Source: a virus. From it: a DNA stretch of 64,000 nucleotides. Shown here piece after piece: positions 7,041 through 14,270 of the stretch. Numbering within the stretch: position 1 is the stretch's first letter; each line of letters starts with the position of its first letter. Location: positions 1-64,000 of the IMG/VR virus record IMGVR_UViG_3300037264_003220. One strand, written 5' to 3'. The translations under genes were made by a program, and so were the position numbers. The notes under the pieces were generated by a model that saw nothing but the letters and a program-made list of their open reading frames with translations, had not been told where the DNA came from and made no database searches.

Positions 7041-7226
7041 TTACGACGGTTGCCATGACACCTTTTTTGTTCGTTTATTGTAAGTGTACTCCCCGATTCC
7101 TTTAACAGATATTTGACGCTTCTGCTGCCCCGCATGGCGAGCCAAGACCCTTCTCCAAGCAGATAATTCGTCAATTAATTCCAACACTCTTTTAAGTCCG
7201 GCAACTGATAATTCACAAGTAGACAT
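7041..7226 (-). CDS. Small hypothetical protein, 61 aa
   Basis: A 61-residue protein with a helical N-terminal half (GLKRVLELIDELSAWRRVLA) and a basic C-terminus (YNKRTKKVSWQPS). AAGGAG lies upstream of the ATG. Convergent with the plus-strand pair to its left. No recognised domain. Confidence 0.65.
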   Translation of the reverse strand: MSTCELSVAGLKRVLELIDELSAWRRVLARHAGQQKRQISVKGIGEYTYNKRTKKVSWQPS

Positions 7227-7260
7227 AATTTCTCCTTATTCTAATTTGATTAAAAATGTC

Positions 7261-7947
7261 TTATCCCATGCTGTCTGGCAATTGTCCTGGATACTTGAAT
7301 CCGCCTGGAGCGTCTAGTGTCGGCTCCTCACGCACGGGAGCCGTTGCCTTCTTTGCTTGATGCCACATGCGCTTCGCCAGAGACCGCTGCGCCTTGCTAA
7401 TGGCTGTTTTAATCCTTTTGCTTTTTGTCTCTAACTTTTTAATTTTCTTCTTAAGCTGTTCAATTTTATAGGCAGGAGTTTGGCGGATGGCTTTAAGTTT
7501 GCTGGCTCGGTCTTCATGCTTCTTCTGTGATTCAATTTTCTTTTCGACTTCAACATTCATCCTGTCTACCATGGTCTGCGCCTCGGCACGCGCCTTGTCT
7601 ATGAATTGCCTTGCTTCGCAGTAAACTTTAATGAGTGCCTTCTTAAACGTGCCTCTATGCCCGCGCCCTTTGAATTTTTCATAGTTCAAAATATGCGCCA
7701 CTTCATGATAGATAGTCCCAAGGCAACACCAGTGACCCGCTTTGGGCAGGCGAATATAGAGACGGTAAGTGCTCGTGTAGGCTTTGCCTCCAGAATTGTT
7801 TAAATCACATTCAACGCCAATGTCGGGAAGATTGAATTTCTTAGCAATAATGCGAGGTAGGAATATTCGTTCGGGGTATGGAATGCTGATTTCCCTTTCG
7901 GCAGGAAAAGAATCTCGTTCCCAATTATAAATTTCAAGACGTGCCAT
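7261..7947 (-). CDS. SprT-like zinc metalloprotease-domain protein
   Basis: A 228-residue protein. Residues about 75-110 hold YHEVAHILNY, the HExxH zincin site, followed by GRGHRGTFKKAL, where the His supplies the third zinc ligand as in SprT/Spartan-type domains. The C-terminal half (about 115-205) is long, charged and Lys-rich with heptad-like spacing, so probably coiled coil. SprT-like proteins are linked to DNA-protein crosslink cleavage, but phage versions are untested. AGGAGG precedes the ATG, and the TGAGCGAGA leader motif lies just upstream. An HNH gene ends immediately before this leader. Confidence 0.8.
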   Translation of the reverse strand: MARLEIYNWERDSFPAEREISIPYPERIFLPRIIAKKFNLPDIGVECDLNNSGGKAYTSTYRLYIRLPKAGHWCCLGTIYHEVAHILNYEKFKGRGHRGTFKKALIKVYCEARQFIDKARAEAQTMVDRMNVEVEKKIESQKKHEDRASKLKAIRQTPAYKIEQLKKKIKKLETKSKRIKTAISKAQRSLAKRMWHQAKKATAPVREEPTLDAPGGFKYPGQLPDSMG

Positions 7948-7952
7948 AATTC

Positions 7953-7977
7953 CTCCTATTCGCTCTCGCTCATTATT
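7953..7977. repeat. 25-bp direct repeat, left copy, beside HNH gene
   Basis: This 25-bp stretch matches 8427-8451 at 24 of 25 positions, in the same orientation. It contains the ribosome-binding site region of the SprT-like gene and the TAA stop codon of the HNH gene. Together the copies bracket the HNH ORF. Confidence 0.8.
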
Positions 7978-8419
7978 CGATATGAAGACGGCTAAATGAC
8001 ATTGGTCTTGATAAGCGCTTTCCTCTGTCTCCTGCGCGATGGTAACGACACCAAGCAGTTGTATATTTCAAATTATTTTTATTGGCAAAATCTTTTAAAT
8101 ACAGTCCATTAATTTTAATCGTTCTACGCATATTTCGATTTTGTTCTTTTTGCGTAGCCCACTTGCAATTTTTTGGTTCATAGTTGCCATTATTGTCGAT
8201 GCGCTCAAGCGTGTGTTCCGGCGAAGGCTTTAATCCCATATCGGCTAAAAAGTTCTTGAATTTATGCCAACGTTTACAGACTTTAATTCCTCGACCGCCG
8301 TAATTTTTATAAGCTTTATTGTTTTTATTTTCGCAACGTTGCAATATATTGTTCCAAGAATTATATTTTGGCAAAATTCCTTGTTGCAATTTTAAGGTAG
8401 GATTACATTTTTGATGCAA
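7973..8419 (-). CDS. HNH homing endonuclease, short form lacking the zinc ribbon
   Basis: A 148-residue protein with the HNH core (NYGGRGIKVCKRW, HTLERIDNNGNY, NCKWAT) and the C-terminal helix-turn-helix segment (DFANKNNLKYTTAWCRY). The N-terminal RFGRLVV box and Cys-rich ribbon of its relatives are missing. The only start is TTG at 8419, with AGGAG 7 nt upstream. The gene is bracketed by 25-bp direct repeats: one supplies its own ribosome-binding site, the other contains its stop and the next gene's ribosome-binding site. It is probably an N-terminally deleted insertion; catalytic residues remain, so activity is possible. Confidence 0.75.
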   Translation of the reverse strand: MHQKCNPTLKLQQGILPKYNSWNNILQRCENKNNKAYKNYGGRGIKVCKRWHKFKNFLADMGLKPSPEHTLERIDNNGNYEPKNCKWATQKEQNRNMRRTIKINGLYLKDFANKNNLKYTTAWCRYHRAGDRGKRLSRPMSFSRLHIE

Positions 8420-8426
8420 TGATATT

Positions 8427-8451
8427 CTCCTATGCGCTCTCGCTCATTATT
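8427..8451. repeat. 25-bp direct repeat, right copy, beside HNH gene
   Basis: The partner of 7953-7977 with one mismatch (T to G at position 8). On the minus strand it holds TGAGCGAGAGCG followed by AGGAG, which serves the TTG start of the HNH gene. This fits duplication of the SprT-like gene's leader during insertion. Confidence 0.8.
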
Positions 8452-8505
8452 AAGTTTAGCATATTTGCCCACTAAATTACAATCTAATAACTAAATTACA
8501 ATCTA

Positions 8506-8721
8506 CTAACTTATTCCCACATATCCGGCAATAGTCGCGTCTAGCGTCTTGGCTCCTCCATTATGAACCTCGCAAGCCTGTTTGATTTTCCGATGCAAAA
8601 ACACCTCCACGGCATAGAGAAAGCTTCGCCCTACCCGCTTGCCATTGGCTTTGGCGATGGCTTTGACCATCTTTTTATTGATGATGCTCTTATGAACAAT
8701 GCGTGTCTTTTTCTCAATCAT
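8506..8721 (-). CDS. Probable histone-fold small protein
   Basis: A 71-residue basic protein. From about residue 17 it reads MVKAIAKANGKRVGRSFLYA, then a long helix (VEVFLHRKIKQACEVHN), then GAKTLDATIAGYV. This matches the order helix 1, loop, long helix 2, K-T loop, helix 3 of archaeal and bacterial single-domain histones, including the AKT(L/I) segment equivalent to the RKT loop. Bacterial relatives bind or coat DNA. The ATG at 8721 has GGAGG 6 nt upstream; longer frames are not needed. Fold assignment is from pattern, not alignment; other helical phage proteins could look similar. Confidence 0.55.
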   Translation of the reverse strand: MIEKKTRIVHKSIINKKMVKAIAKANGKRVGRSFLYAVEVFLHRKIKQACEVHNGGAKTLDATIAGYVGIS

Positions 8722-8741
8722 GACGTTCCTCCTTATTATTA

Positions 8742-9314
8742 CTATGCCCTTTCTGAAATACGAGCAGTGCCATCCTTGCGCCACTTCTTGATGCCCAAAA
8801 ACTTCCTCGCGCAGTCCTGACCAATATACATAGCATGAACCTGTCCATTGGCGTCTTTGCCATGCACAGGCACAAATCCACTCGCTTTGATGTGCTTTTG
8901 ACACAGCCCGCAATGGTTATTGACCCCGCCAAATCTTGAATCAAATTTTGTCCCTGCTTCCCATTGAGGGTAGCCAATCCAAACCTTCATAGGCTTCCAA
9001 GTCACGACTTCGCCAGTCCCATACCCTCTGCGGTTCGTGGGGCATGTTGGACATTTACCATATGGTAAAGACATGATTTGTTTTTGTCTATCATTCCAAT
9101 CGTAATAATTTTTAGAGCTAGAAATTTTATTGATAGCCAGAGAGCCATCTTGCTCAAAGTGAGCTTCACCAATCCCATAGCAAGTTGGGCATTGTTTTTT
9201 TACAGGCATGTCGCGCATTTCTTGAACCCATTTGATTTCAACCAAGCCCCAATCGTCCGGCTTAGTTCCCATGAGTTCAAGCGTCTTCAATCCTTTTTCA
9301 CTATGTTTGTCCAT
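8742..9314 (-). CDS. DnaJ-like zinc-ribbon protein, function unknown
   Basis: A 190-residue protein with CPTCYGIG (about residue 42) and CPTCPTNRRGYGTG (about 87), the CxxCxGxG pattern of DnaJ-type zinc ribbons. A second Cys pair, CGLCQKH, follows (about 135), then GQDCARKFLGIKKW. No J domain is present, so it is not a DnaJ co-chaperone. Promoter copy A lies 20 bp upstream of its ATG, making it the first gene of a leftward operon that continues into the histone-fold gene. A role in handling nucleic acid or protein is inferred from the zinc ribbons only. Confidence 0.75.
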   Translation of the reverse strand: MDKHSEKGLKTLELMGTKPDDWGLVEIKWVQEMRDMPVKKQCPTCYGIGEAHFEQDGSLAINKISSSKNYYDWNDRQKQIMSLPYGKCPTCPTNRRGYGTGEVVTWKPMKVWIGYPQWEAGTKFDSRFGGVNNHCGLCQKHIKASGFVPVHGKDANGQVHAMYIGQDCARKFLGIKKWRKDGTARISERA

Positions 9315-9333
9315 ATTGGTTTCCTCTTACTAT

Positions 9334-9364
9334 AGAATACGATTGAGATGTCCAAAGCATAAAT
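9334..9364 (-). promoter_or_regulatory. Conserved phage promoter element (copy A)
   Basis: On the minus strand: ATTTATG, 11 nt, TCAATCGTATTCT, ending 20 bp upstream of the zinc-ribbon gene's ATG. The boxes and spacing are identical to copies B (6469-6499) and C (58422-58452). With B, the 11-nt spacer also shares TTTGGA. It drives the leftward operon away from the divergent helicase gene. Confidence 0.7.
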
Positions 9365-9399
9365 TATTTTTGCATCTATAAATATGAGCATTTTTGATG

Positions 9400-9429
9400 T
9401 TGCAAAAATAGCCACAAATGCGGTAAGAT
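9400..9429 (+). promoter_or_regulatory. Possible sigma-70-like promoter for the helicase operon
   Basis: TTGCAA at 9400-9405 and TAAGAT at 9424-9429 are 18 bp apart, near the host consensus. If used, transcription would begin around 9436, so translation would have to start at the ATG at 9440 or 9446 with almost no leader. This is a weak candidate based on consensus alone; the real start site could lie further upstream. Confidence 0.3.
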
Positions 9430-11122
9430 GGACAACTCCATGAACATGAAAGCTGAAATTTTGCCGCGAGACCAATTCTCTTTTTTTATTAGATTCCAAT
9501 ACGACATGGCTTTGATTGAACTCGTCAGGAGCATTCCTGGATGCTCTTGGGACAAGAAATCAAAATGTTGGATAGGGCGCTATATTTTTTACGATATGGT
9601 CACAGGCGCTCTATTAAAAAAGGGAGTCGAAATTATTGAACGCCCACAAGCCAACCAAGCTCTAAAGGCATTCCACGCCTTTCAGGGCGAACTTGAAAAT
9701 ACGAAAAAACTCGACGGTAACGATTGCTTCATGCTCACCAAAATTAAACTTGACCCGCATCAATGTGTCGGTTCAGCCTTCCTTGCTATCGGTGAAAGAG
9801 TTTTACTTGCTGATGCTGTTGGTCTCCAAAAAACAGCCACTGCCATTAATGCTTGCTTGATTCTCAAGAATCTCCGTGATGTTAAAAAAGTCTTATATGT
9901 CACATTGAACACTTTAAAATTCCAAGTTCAAGAAGAAATTCACAAATTCACAGACGAGCGGGCGCTGGTGATTGACGGCAGTAAAGATGAGAGAGCGGCG
10001 ACATTTGAGCAATGGGAAGCTGGGAATACCATGTTTCTCATAGTCAATTATGAAGCCATCCATTCCTATTTTGAATTATTCGGTCGAGCCAGACCAGAAA
10101 TCATTATCGCTGATGAAGTCAGCCGCGCCAAAAATTGGCAATCCAAAACCTCTAAAGCCTTACGCAAAATTCCGTCTCGATATTTTTGGGCTATGGGCGC
10201 CACGCCACTGGAAAATAATTTCGATGAAGTGTTCAGTATTTTGAAAATCGTCAATCCTGAGCTTCTTGGCAACCGAACAAACTTCATTAATTTTTACGCA
10301 AAAATAGGATTTTTCGGCGAAATCAAGGGATGGCACACGGATAGAATAAAAGATTTTGCCAATCGCATTCAACCTTATATGCTTCAGCGCACCAATGAAG
10401 ACATTGGGCGGACATTGCCAAACACGAATGTTCTGCATCATTGGATGGAGTTATCTCAAGACCAGCGCAGGGTTTATGAAGATTTGAAAGTCAAATCAAA
10501 ACAAACCATTACCGTCGGTGATACGACATATAGCCAAATGATTTCCGTGTTGGTTAAACTTAGAGAGGCGTGCGACTTCGCAGACCTTGGCGACGCAAAC
10601 GCGAGCGGCGCCAGCACCAAGCTCGAAGAATTAATGCGAATCATCAAGGAATCTAAACACGATGATAAAATAATTGTATTCACGCAATGGTTGCAGGCTG
10701 CTAACAGAATAAGCGACCGCCTCACGAGAGATAAGATAAGCCATGTTTTGATTTCCGGCAAAGTTAAAGGAGCGGAACGCCATGACACTCTCAACCATTT
10801 CAAAAAAATGCCTTCCTTAAAAGTCCTTGTTACCACGGATTGCTTGGCTTGGGGTATCAATTTACAGGAATGCAACAAAATGGTTATTTTCGACTTGCTT
10901 TACACGCCGTCTAAAATGACCCAGCGCGTTGGTCGTATACGACGTTATGGACAAAAGCGCGAAATGACTGTTCACACGCTTCTTTGCAAGAACACGGTCG
11001 AAGAAAAAATGCTCGATATCTTGTCTCGCAAACAAGGATATTCAGAAATGCTGTTCGACCCTATGGCAAAAAATGTTAAATTATCAGCCAGTGATTTAAA
11101 GAAAATAATATTGAGCGCATAG
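9428..11122 (+). CDS. SNF2-family DNA helicase/translocase (SMARCAL1-like)
   Basis: A 564-residue superfamily 2 enzyme. The first 75 residues (FIRFQYDMALIELVRSIPGC, SKCWIGRY) resemble the HARP/annealing domain of SMARCAL1-type proteins. ATPase motifs follow: LLADAVGLQKT (motif I, about 138), IIADEVS (motif II, about 227), ATPLEN (III, about 259). The second RecA lobe has VFTQW, TTDCLAWGINLQ and QRVGRIRRYGQK (about 400-530). Motif I has Q for the usual G and motif II is DEVS rather than DEAH. Such enzymes translocate on DNA and can anneal or remodel forks. No clear Shine-Dalgarno precedes the ATG at 9428; ATGs at 9440 and 9446 are alternatives. It heads a rightward operon with a helicase-loader-like gene. 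Confidence 0.85.
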   Translation: MDNSMNMKAEILPRDQFSFFIRFQYDMALIELVRSIPGCSWDKKSKCWIGRYIFYDMVTGALLKKGVEIIERPQANQALKAFHAFQGELENTKKLDGNDCFMLTKIKLDPHQCVGSAFLAIGERVLLADAVGLQKTATAINACLILKNLRDVKKVLYVTLNTLKFQVQEEIHKFTDERALVIDGSKDERAATFEQWEAGNTMFLIVNYEAIHSYFELFGRARPEIIIADEVSRAKNWQSKTSKALRKIPSRYFWAMGATPLENNFDEVFSILKIVNPELLGNRTNFINFYAKIGFFGEIKGWHTDRIKDFANRIQPYMLQRTNEDIGRTLPNTNVLHHWMELSQDQRRVYEDLKVKSKQTITVGDTTYSQMISVLVKLREACDFADLGDANASGASTKLEELMRIIKESKHDDKIIVFTQWLQAANRISDRLTRDKISHVLISGKVKGAERHDTLNHFKKMPSLKVLVTTDCLAWGINLQECNKMVIFDLLYTPSKMTQRVGRIRRYGQKREMTVHTLLCKNTVEEKMLDILSRKQGYSEMLFDPMAKNVKLSASDLKKIILSA

Positions 11123-11132
11123 GAGATGGAGC

Positions 11133-11342
11133 ATGAAATTATCATATGAAAGAACATTGAGTGATAAAAACTCAATGGGGCGTATCGACACTCGACGATT
11201 CAAAAGTGAAGTCGAAATTGATACTTTTGACGTTGACGAAATTATTAAACAAAAACGCATGAAACAAGCCGTGAAAGACCTTCACATAGCCGAGGCAATT
11301 ATGCTGGACACAATCGTTCTTCAAGATGAGGATGGAAAATAA
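11133..11342 (+). CDS. Small hypothetical protein, 69 aa
   Basis: The product is charged, with IDTRRFKSEVEIDTFDVDEI and a helical C-terminus ending DEDGK. AGGAG lies about 7 nt before the ATG. It sits between the helicase and the AAA+ gene; its stop overlaps the next start by one base (TAATG). Its position suggests a replication or recombination accessory role, but no motif supports one. Confidence 0.7.
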   Translation: MKLSYERTLSDKNSMGRIDTRRFKSEVEIDTFDVDEIIKQKRMKQAVKDLHIAEAIMLDTIVLQDEDGK

Positions 11343-12151
11343 TGGGCGGGCTAGAAGAAGCTTTAGAAATAGAAAAATCAAAGCTCAAACGCAAATGTCC
11401 TCAATGTTCCAAATACGCAGAACTCTTAACTGAGTGCAAGCGCAAATGCCGCGAAATTTACAAGCTCTACATCAAATATGCCTTTGCGAATATCCCGCGC
11501 GAACTGTGGGCGCTTGAATTGGAAGACTTCGACATCAAAGTGCCATACATTAAAGCAGACGAAATAGCTCAACGTAAAAAAACACTCGAAGACGTTCGTT
11601 ATTACATCAAAAATTTTCAAAATGCCTATGAAAATGGTCTAGGCTTGATTATTTACGGAACCCACGGTTCCGGCAAATCCATGCTGACCGCCTGCGTACT
11701 TAAAGAAGCAATATTCCAGGGTAAAAAAGTTCTCATGAGAGATTTTAATGACATCCTGAGTTACATCCGCAAAAACGATAAATTTGCTTCAAATGAATTA
11801 AATATCGAAAAAGAATTTGAAGAAATGGACGTTTATTGTATTGAGAATTTCGGCGTCAATCAGTTTTTAATCAGACCTGACATTAACGCCAAGGAAGATA
11901 AATTCATGCGCGGCCCGAATTACATCACGCGCGAAATTTCCAGATTACTTGATAAGCGCCGCCGCTTCATGTCTCCCACCATCATCACCACTTATTACGA
12001 CATTGACGCTTTAAAAGATGCTCAAGATGAAGAAGGACGCCAGCTCTTAAGCGTCTTCTTCGGCAACTCTCAACGTCTGAATGTCCCTGGCTCGGATTAT
12101 CGAAAACATGTGCTCCAGCCCAACATCAAGCAACGACTCGCCAACTCCTGA
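11342..12151 (+). CDS. DnaC/IstB-like AAA+ ATPase (helicase-loader type)
   Basis: A 269-residue protein. The N-terminus has Cys pairs (KCPQC, ECKRKC) suggestive of a zinc site. The AAA+ core begins near residue 100 with LIIYGTHGSGKSMLTACVLK (Walker A), and the expected Walker B reads VYCIENFG rather than IDDIG. The C-terminal region has a possible arginine-finger stretch (REISRLLDKRRR) and a sensor-like TIITTYYD. DnaC-like proteins load replicative helicases onto DNA. The neighbouring SNF2 gene supports a DNA-replication role. The loss of the second Asp in Walker B is unusual. Confidence 0.75.
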   Translation: MGGLEEALEIEKSKLKRKCPQCSKYAELLTECKRKCREIYKLYIKYAFANIPRELWALELEDFDIKVPYIKADEIAQRKKTLEDVRYYIKNFQNAYENGLGLIIYGTHGSGKSMLTACVLKEAIFQGKKVLMRDFNDILSYIRKNDKFASNELNIEKEFEEMDVYCIENFGVNQFLIRPDINAKEDKFMRGPNYITREISRLLDKRRRFMSPTIITTYYDIDALKDAQDEEGRQLLSVFFGNSQRLNVPGSDYRKHVLQPNIKQRLANS

Positions 12152-12602
12152 CAATCCTCTCATTTGGAAGCCAGTGCCAGGGTTCCCCTATTATCTGGTC
12201 AGCGAGAATGGAATTTTAATAACTATCCCGCGTCAGTTAAGTAAGCACAAAACGCAAATTGTTTGTCCACATATAGGAGTGGATGGCGGATTTTATTACA
12301 GGTTATGGTCTCATAACAAAAGAACGCTTTTTTCAGCCCAATCTCTTGTCGCCAGAGCATTTTTAAAGCCATTTGATGTCCTGTCTCGCTTAGAGGCTCA
12401 AATAATAGATGAGTCCAAGCCACTCCACGCCGATAATTTGAGATACGTGTATCTTCAAAATCCACGAAGGAGACGACGAATCAGGGAAGGGTGGGCACAA
12501 TTACGGGCACGACGAAGAAGCGCGGGTTGGAAATTACCATCGAAACGTCAAAAACAAGCCCCACACGCGCCGCCCATCGACAATCTTGGTCACGGACACT
12601 GA
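12108..12602 (+). CDS. NUMOD4-containing protein, probable degenerate homing endonuclease
   Basis: About 164 residues. IWKPVPGFPYYLVSENGILI (about 17-40) is a NUMOD4 DNA-binding motif. LVARAFLKPF follows, the part that normally leads into an HNH core. The core itself has decayed: EAQIIDESKPLHADNLRYV keeps only the final N-L-R-Y-V shadow of the usual N-H-I-D-G and N-N pattern. The C-terminus is very basic (RRRRRIREGW). It overlaps the AAA+ gene by 44 bp if it starts at 12108. The start is uncertain, since no strong Shine-Dalgarno is visible. Likely a relic of NUMOD4-HNH type, still possibly DNA-binding. Confidence 0.6.
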   Translation: MCSSPTSSNDSPTPDNPLIWKPVPGFPYYLVSENGILITIPRQLSKHKTQIVCPHIGVDGGFYYRLWSHNKRTLFSAQSLVARAFLKPFDVLSRLEAQIIDESKPLHADNLRYVYLQNPRRRRRIREGWAQLRARRRSAGWKLPSKRQKQAPHAPPIDNLGHGH

Positions 12603-12636
12603 CGGCAGGCGGTTGATAAGTTTTAAAGCCCGATTT

Positions 12637-12705
12637 GCGAGAGCAAGAATCTTATTGTTCATTTTACAATGAACATTCGGCAAGAGTGAACATTCTTGCT
12701 CTCGC
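12637..12705. terminator. Long inverted repeat between convergent operons
   Basis: A perfect 14-bp inverted repeat (GCGAGAGCAAGAAT at 12637-12650 and its complement at 12692-12705) encloses a second hairpin: 8 bp with a 4-nt loop at 12656-12675. It lies between the end of the rightward helicase operon and the end of the leftward lysis genes, the expected place for a bidirectional terminator. A short T-run (TTAATTTTT) follows on the plus strand. CCCG/CGGG extensions flank the outer stem. Confidence 0.7.
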
Positions 12706-12714
12706 GCGGGTTCG

Positions 12715-13170
12715 TTAATTTTTGGGCTGTTCTGGAAGCACATTGGTCGGCTGCTGACCGCCAAGGTTTTGCGCAAGCGCCATAATAACGGCAATGGCAG
12801 CCAAAGAAGCTTTCACCCAATTCGGGTCGATGCCTCCGGCTTGCAAAGACAGCAAGGAAGCGCTTGCAATCGCCAAAATACCAGACCAGAGCCGCGTGGA
12901 AATGAACAGCGGCGCCGTCCCCACCATATCGGCATTTTTGATGGCTCGCAGCACCTGGTAAACAAAGGTAATGGCTACAGTGACCATTAAGGCTGTCGTG
13001 GCAGGCAAAAATCCGCCCGCATACGTGCCCAAAGTCGCAAGCGTAGCGAATACGGAAATCCACCATGTTAGCGTCTTCCACCCCGTCTTGAGTTGCTTCA
13101 TCTGCCCAACCAATTCAATGGCTGGCTTTCTGACAGCAAACAAGAGCTTGATTTTGTCAACAATTCCCAT
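12715..13170 (-). CDS. Holin-like membrane protein
   Basis: A 151-residue protein with a basic N-terminus (KIKLLFAVRKPAIELV) and about four hydrophobic helices near residues 33-53, 55-75, 85-108 and 112-130. The charged, Pro-rich tail is cytoplasmic-looking. It lies one gene away from a GH73-like endolysin at the end of the late block, the typical holin position. Multi-span small membrane proteins there usually form the inner-membrane lesion that releases the endolysin. AAGGAG before the ATG lies in the last codons of the upstream gene. Family not identified. Confidence 0.6.
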   Translation of the reverse strand: MGIVDKIKLLFAVRKPAIELVGQMKQLKTGWKTLTWWISVFATLATLGTYAGGFLPATTALMVTVAITFVYQVLRAIKNADMVGTAPLFISTRLWSGILAIASASLLSLQAGGIDPNWVKASLAAIAVIMALAQNLGGQQPTNVLPEQPKN

Positions 13171-13486
13171 AATTTCTCCTTTTTTTCATGACTGAATATA
13201 AAATACGAATTCCTTGAATAAGGCTGTTCCGGCGGAAGCGAACCTGCATAGCCGGACACTCAATTTCATTAACTTTTGATGGAGGGATACCGCGTTTTTT
13301 GGCAATTTCAACAGCCGTCATCCACATATATTTCAATTCAGTGTTGGATAAACTGTCAGATGTTTGAATCTCAAATACCAGCCTATCCCAGTGCTCAATG
13401 TCGAGCAAAATCACTTTTGGTTTGGCTCGCTCCGGCAAACTTCTTAACTCATCTTCGATGAGCGAGGCAACGAGCACCTCTCGCAT
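13157..13486 (-). CDS. Hypothetical protein, 109 aa, between lysis genes
   Basis: A soluble, mixed alpha/beta, basic C-terminus protein with no motif I recognise. It overlaps the holin-like gene by 14 bp and its final codons encode that gene's ribosome-binding site. It follows the endolysin stop by one base. The Shine-Dalgarno at its own start is poor, so translation is probably coupled to the endolysin gene. A lysis-control role is suggested only by position. Confidence 0.65.
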   Translation of the reverse strand: MREVLVASLIEDELRSLPERAKPKVILLDIEHWDRLVFEIQTSDSLSNTELKYMWMTAVEIAKKRGIPPSKVNEIECPAMQVRFRRNSLIQGIRILYSVMKKRRNYGNC

Positions 13487-13487
13487 G

Positions 13488-14270
13488 TTAAACCAGAACA
13501 GAGTCTATTTTAGTCTTCAAGTCGGCTTTGGCTGTAAGAATGGAACAAAGACTCGTCAGCTCTCCGGCGTACTTAGGGTTGGTCGCCCATTGATACTTGC
13601 CGCCAGTAAGCCAAAAAAAGTATTTATCTGGCACGTTCCGCCAGCTATATGATTGAGGGTACATCCTTTGAATTTTATCGCAATAGAAAATAAGAGCTTC
13701 TTCAGTCGAGTCCCAATCAATAAATTCTCTCGTGGTTGACAAGCGGACATAGCAATACCCTGGCTTGGAAGGATTAACAGGCTGCACTTCAAAATCATGG
13801 GCGCCAGGGAACTGCCTCTTGGCATATGCGATTGCCTTGGCATTGAGGTCTTTGTCGTTTGGGTCAGGGATGACGTATTTCACGAATTCATGCGTTGGGA
13901 TATGCAAAATTTTGCCTCCCCAATTGTTTGGCATGGTGATGCCGAAGAAATTGTTGTTGCCAATGATGTGTTCAAAGCCGCCAGATTCATTCCAGGCATG
14001 AGTCAAAACAGCGTAAAAATCAAACCCACGGCTCTTAAGGATGCCCGCTGACTTGATAAAGCGGTCGAGCGGCGAGCTGTTCAACGGCGCTGGGGTGGCT
14101 GGTTTGACGGCAGGGGGAGCCTTAACTGGCTCTATGTTCGGCGCAACTGGAATCGCCTGAACTTGAGGGGCGATGGGAGGGATTGGAGAAGATGGCAGCG
14201 GCGCCAAGGGAGGCGGAGCCTTGAGCAACCATCCCGTCATTATTCGCCATATATTCGTCAGGAGTCCCAT
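13488..14270 (-). CDS. Endolysin, GH73-like glucosaminidase
   Basis: A 260-residue protein. The N-terminus is weakly hydrophobic (NIWRIMTGWLL) and is followed by a long Pro/Ala-rich linker (about 18-65). The catalytic part begins near residue 66 and shows HAWNESGGF followed by NNNFFGI, the E-S-G...N-N-x-F-G-I signature of GH73 N-acetylglucosaminidases with the catalytic Glu. WATNPKYAGEL near the C-terminus is the family's usual terminal motif. It would cut the peptidoglycan glycan strand. The Pro-rich spacer could anchor or extend the enzyme. No strong Shine-Dalgarno precedes the ATG at 14270, and a stop lies just upstream in frame. Confidence 0.8.
   Translation of the reverse strand: MGLLTNIWRIMTGWLLKAPPPLAPLPSSPIPPIAPQVQAIPVAPNIEPVKAPPAVKPATPAPLNSSPLDRFIKSAGILKSRGFDFYAVLTHAWNESGGFEHIIGNNNFFGITMPNNWGGKILHIPTHEFVKYVIPDPNDKDLNAKAIAYAKRQFPGAHDFEVQPVNPSKPGYCYVRLSTTREFIDWDSTEEALIFYCDKIQRMYPQSYSWRNVPDKYFFWLTGGKYQWATNPKYAGELTSLCSILTAKADLKTKIDSVLV

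Noticed and set aside
13190-13215. Partial match to the conserved promoter box (TTCGTATTTTATA on the minus strand)
   Set aside because: The ATTTATG box is absent at the required 11-nt spacing and the site lies inside the coding end of 13157-13486.
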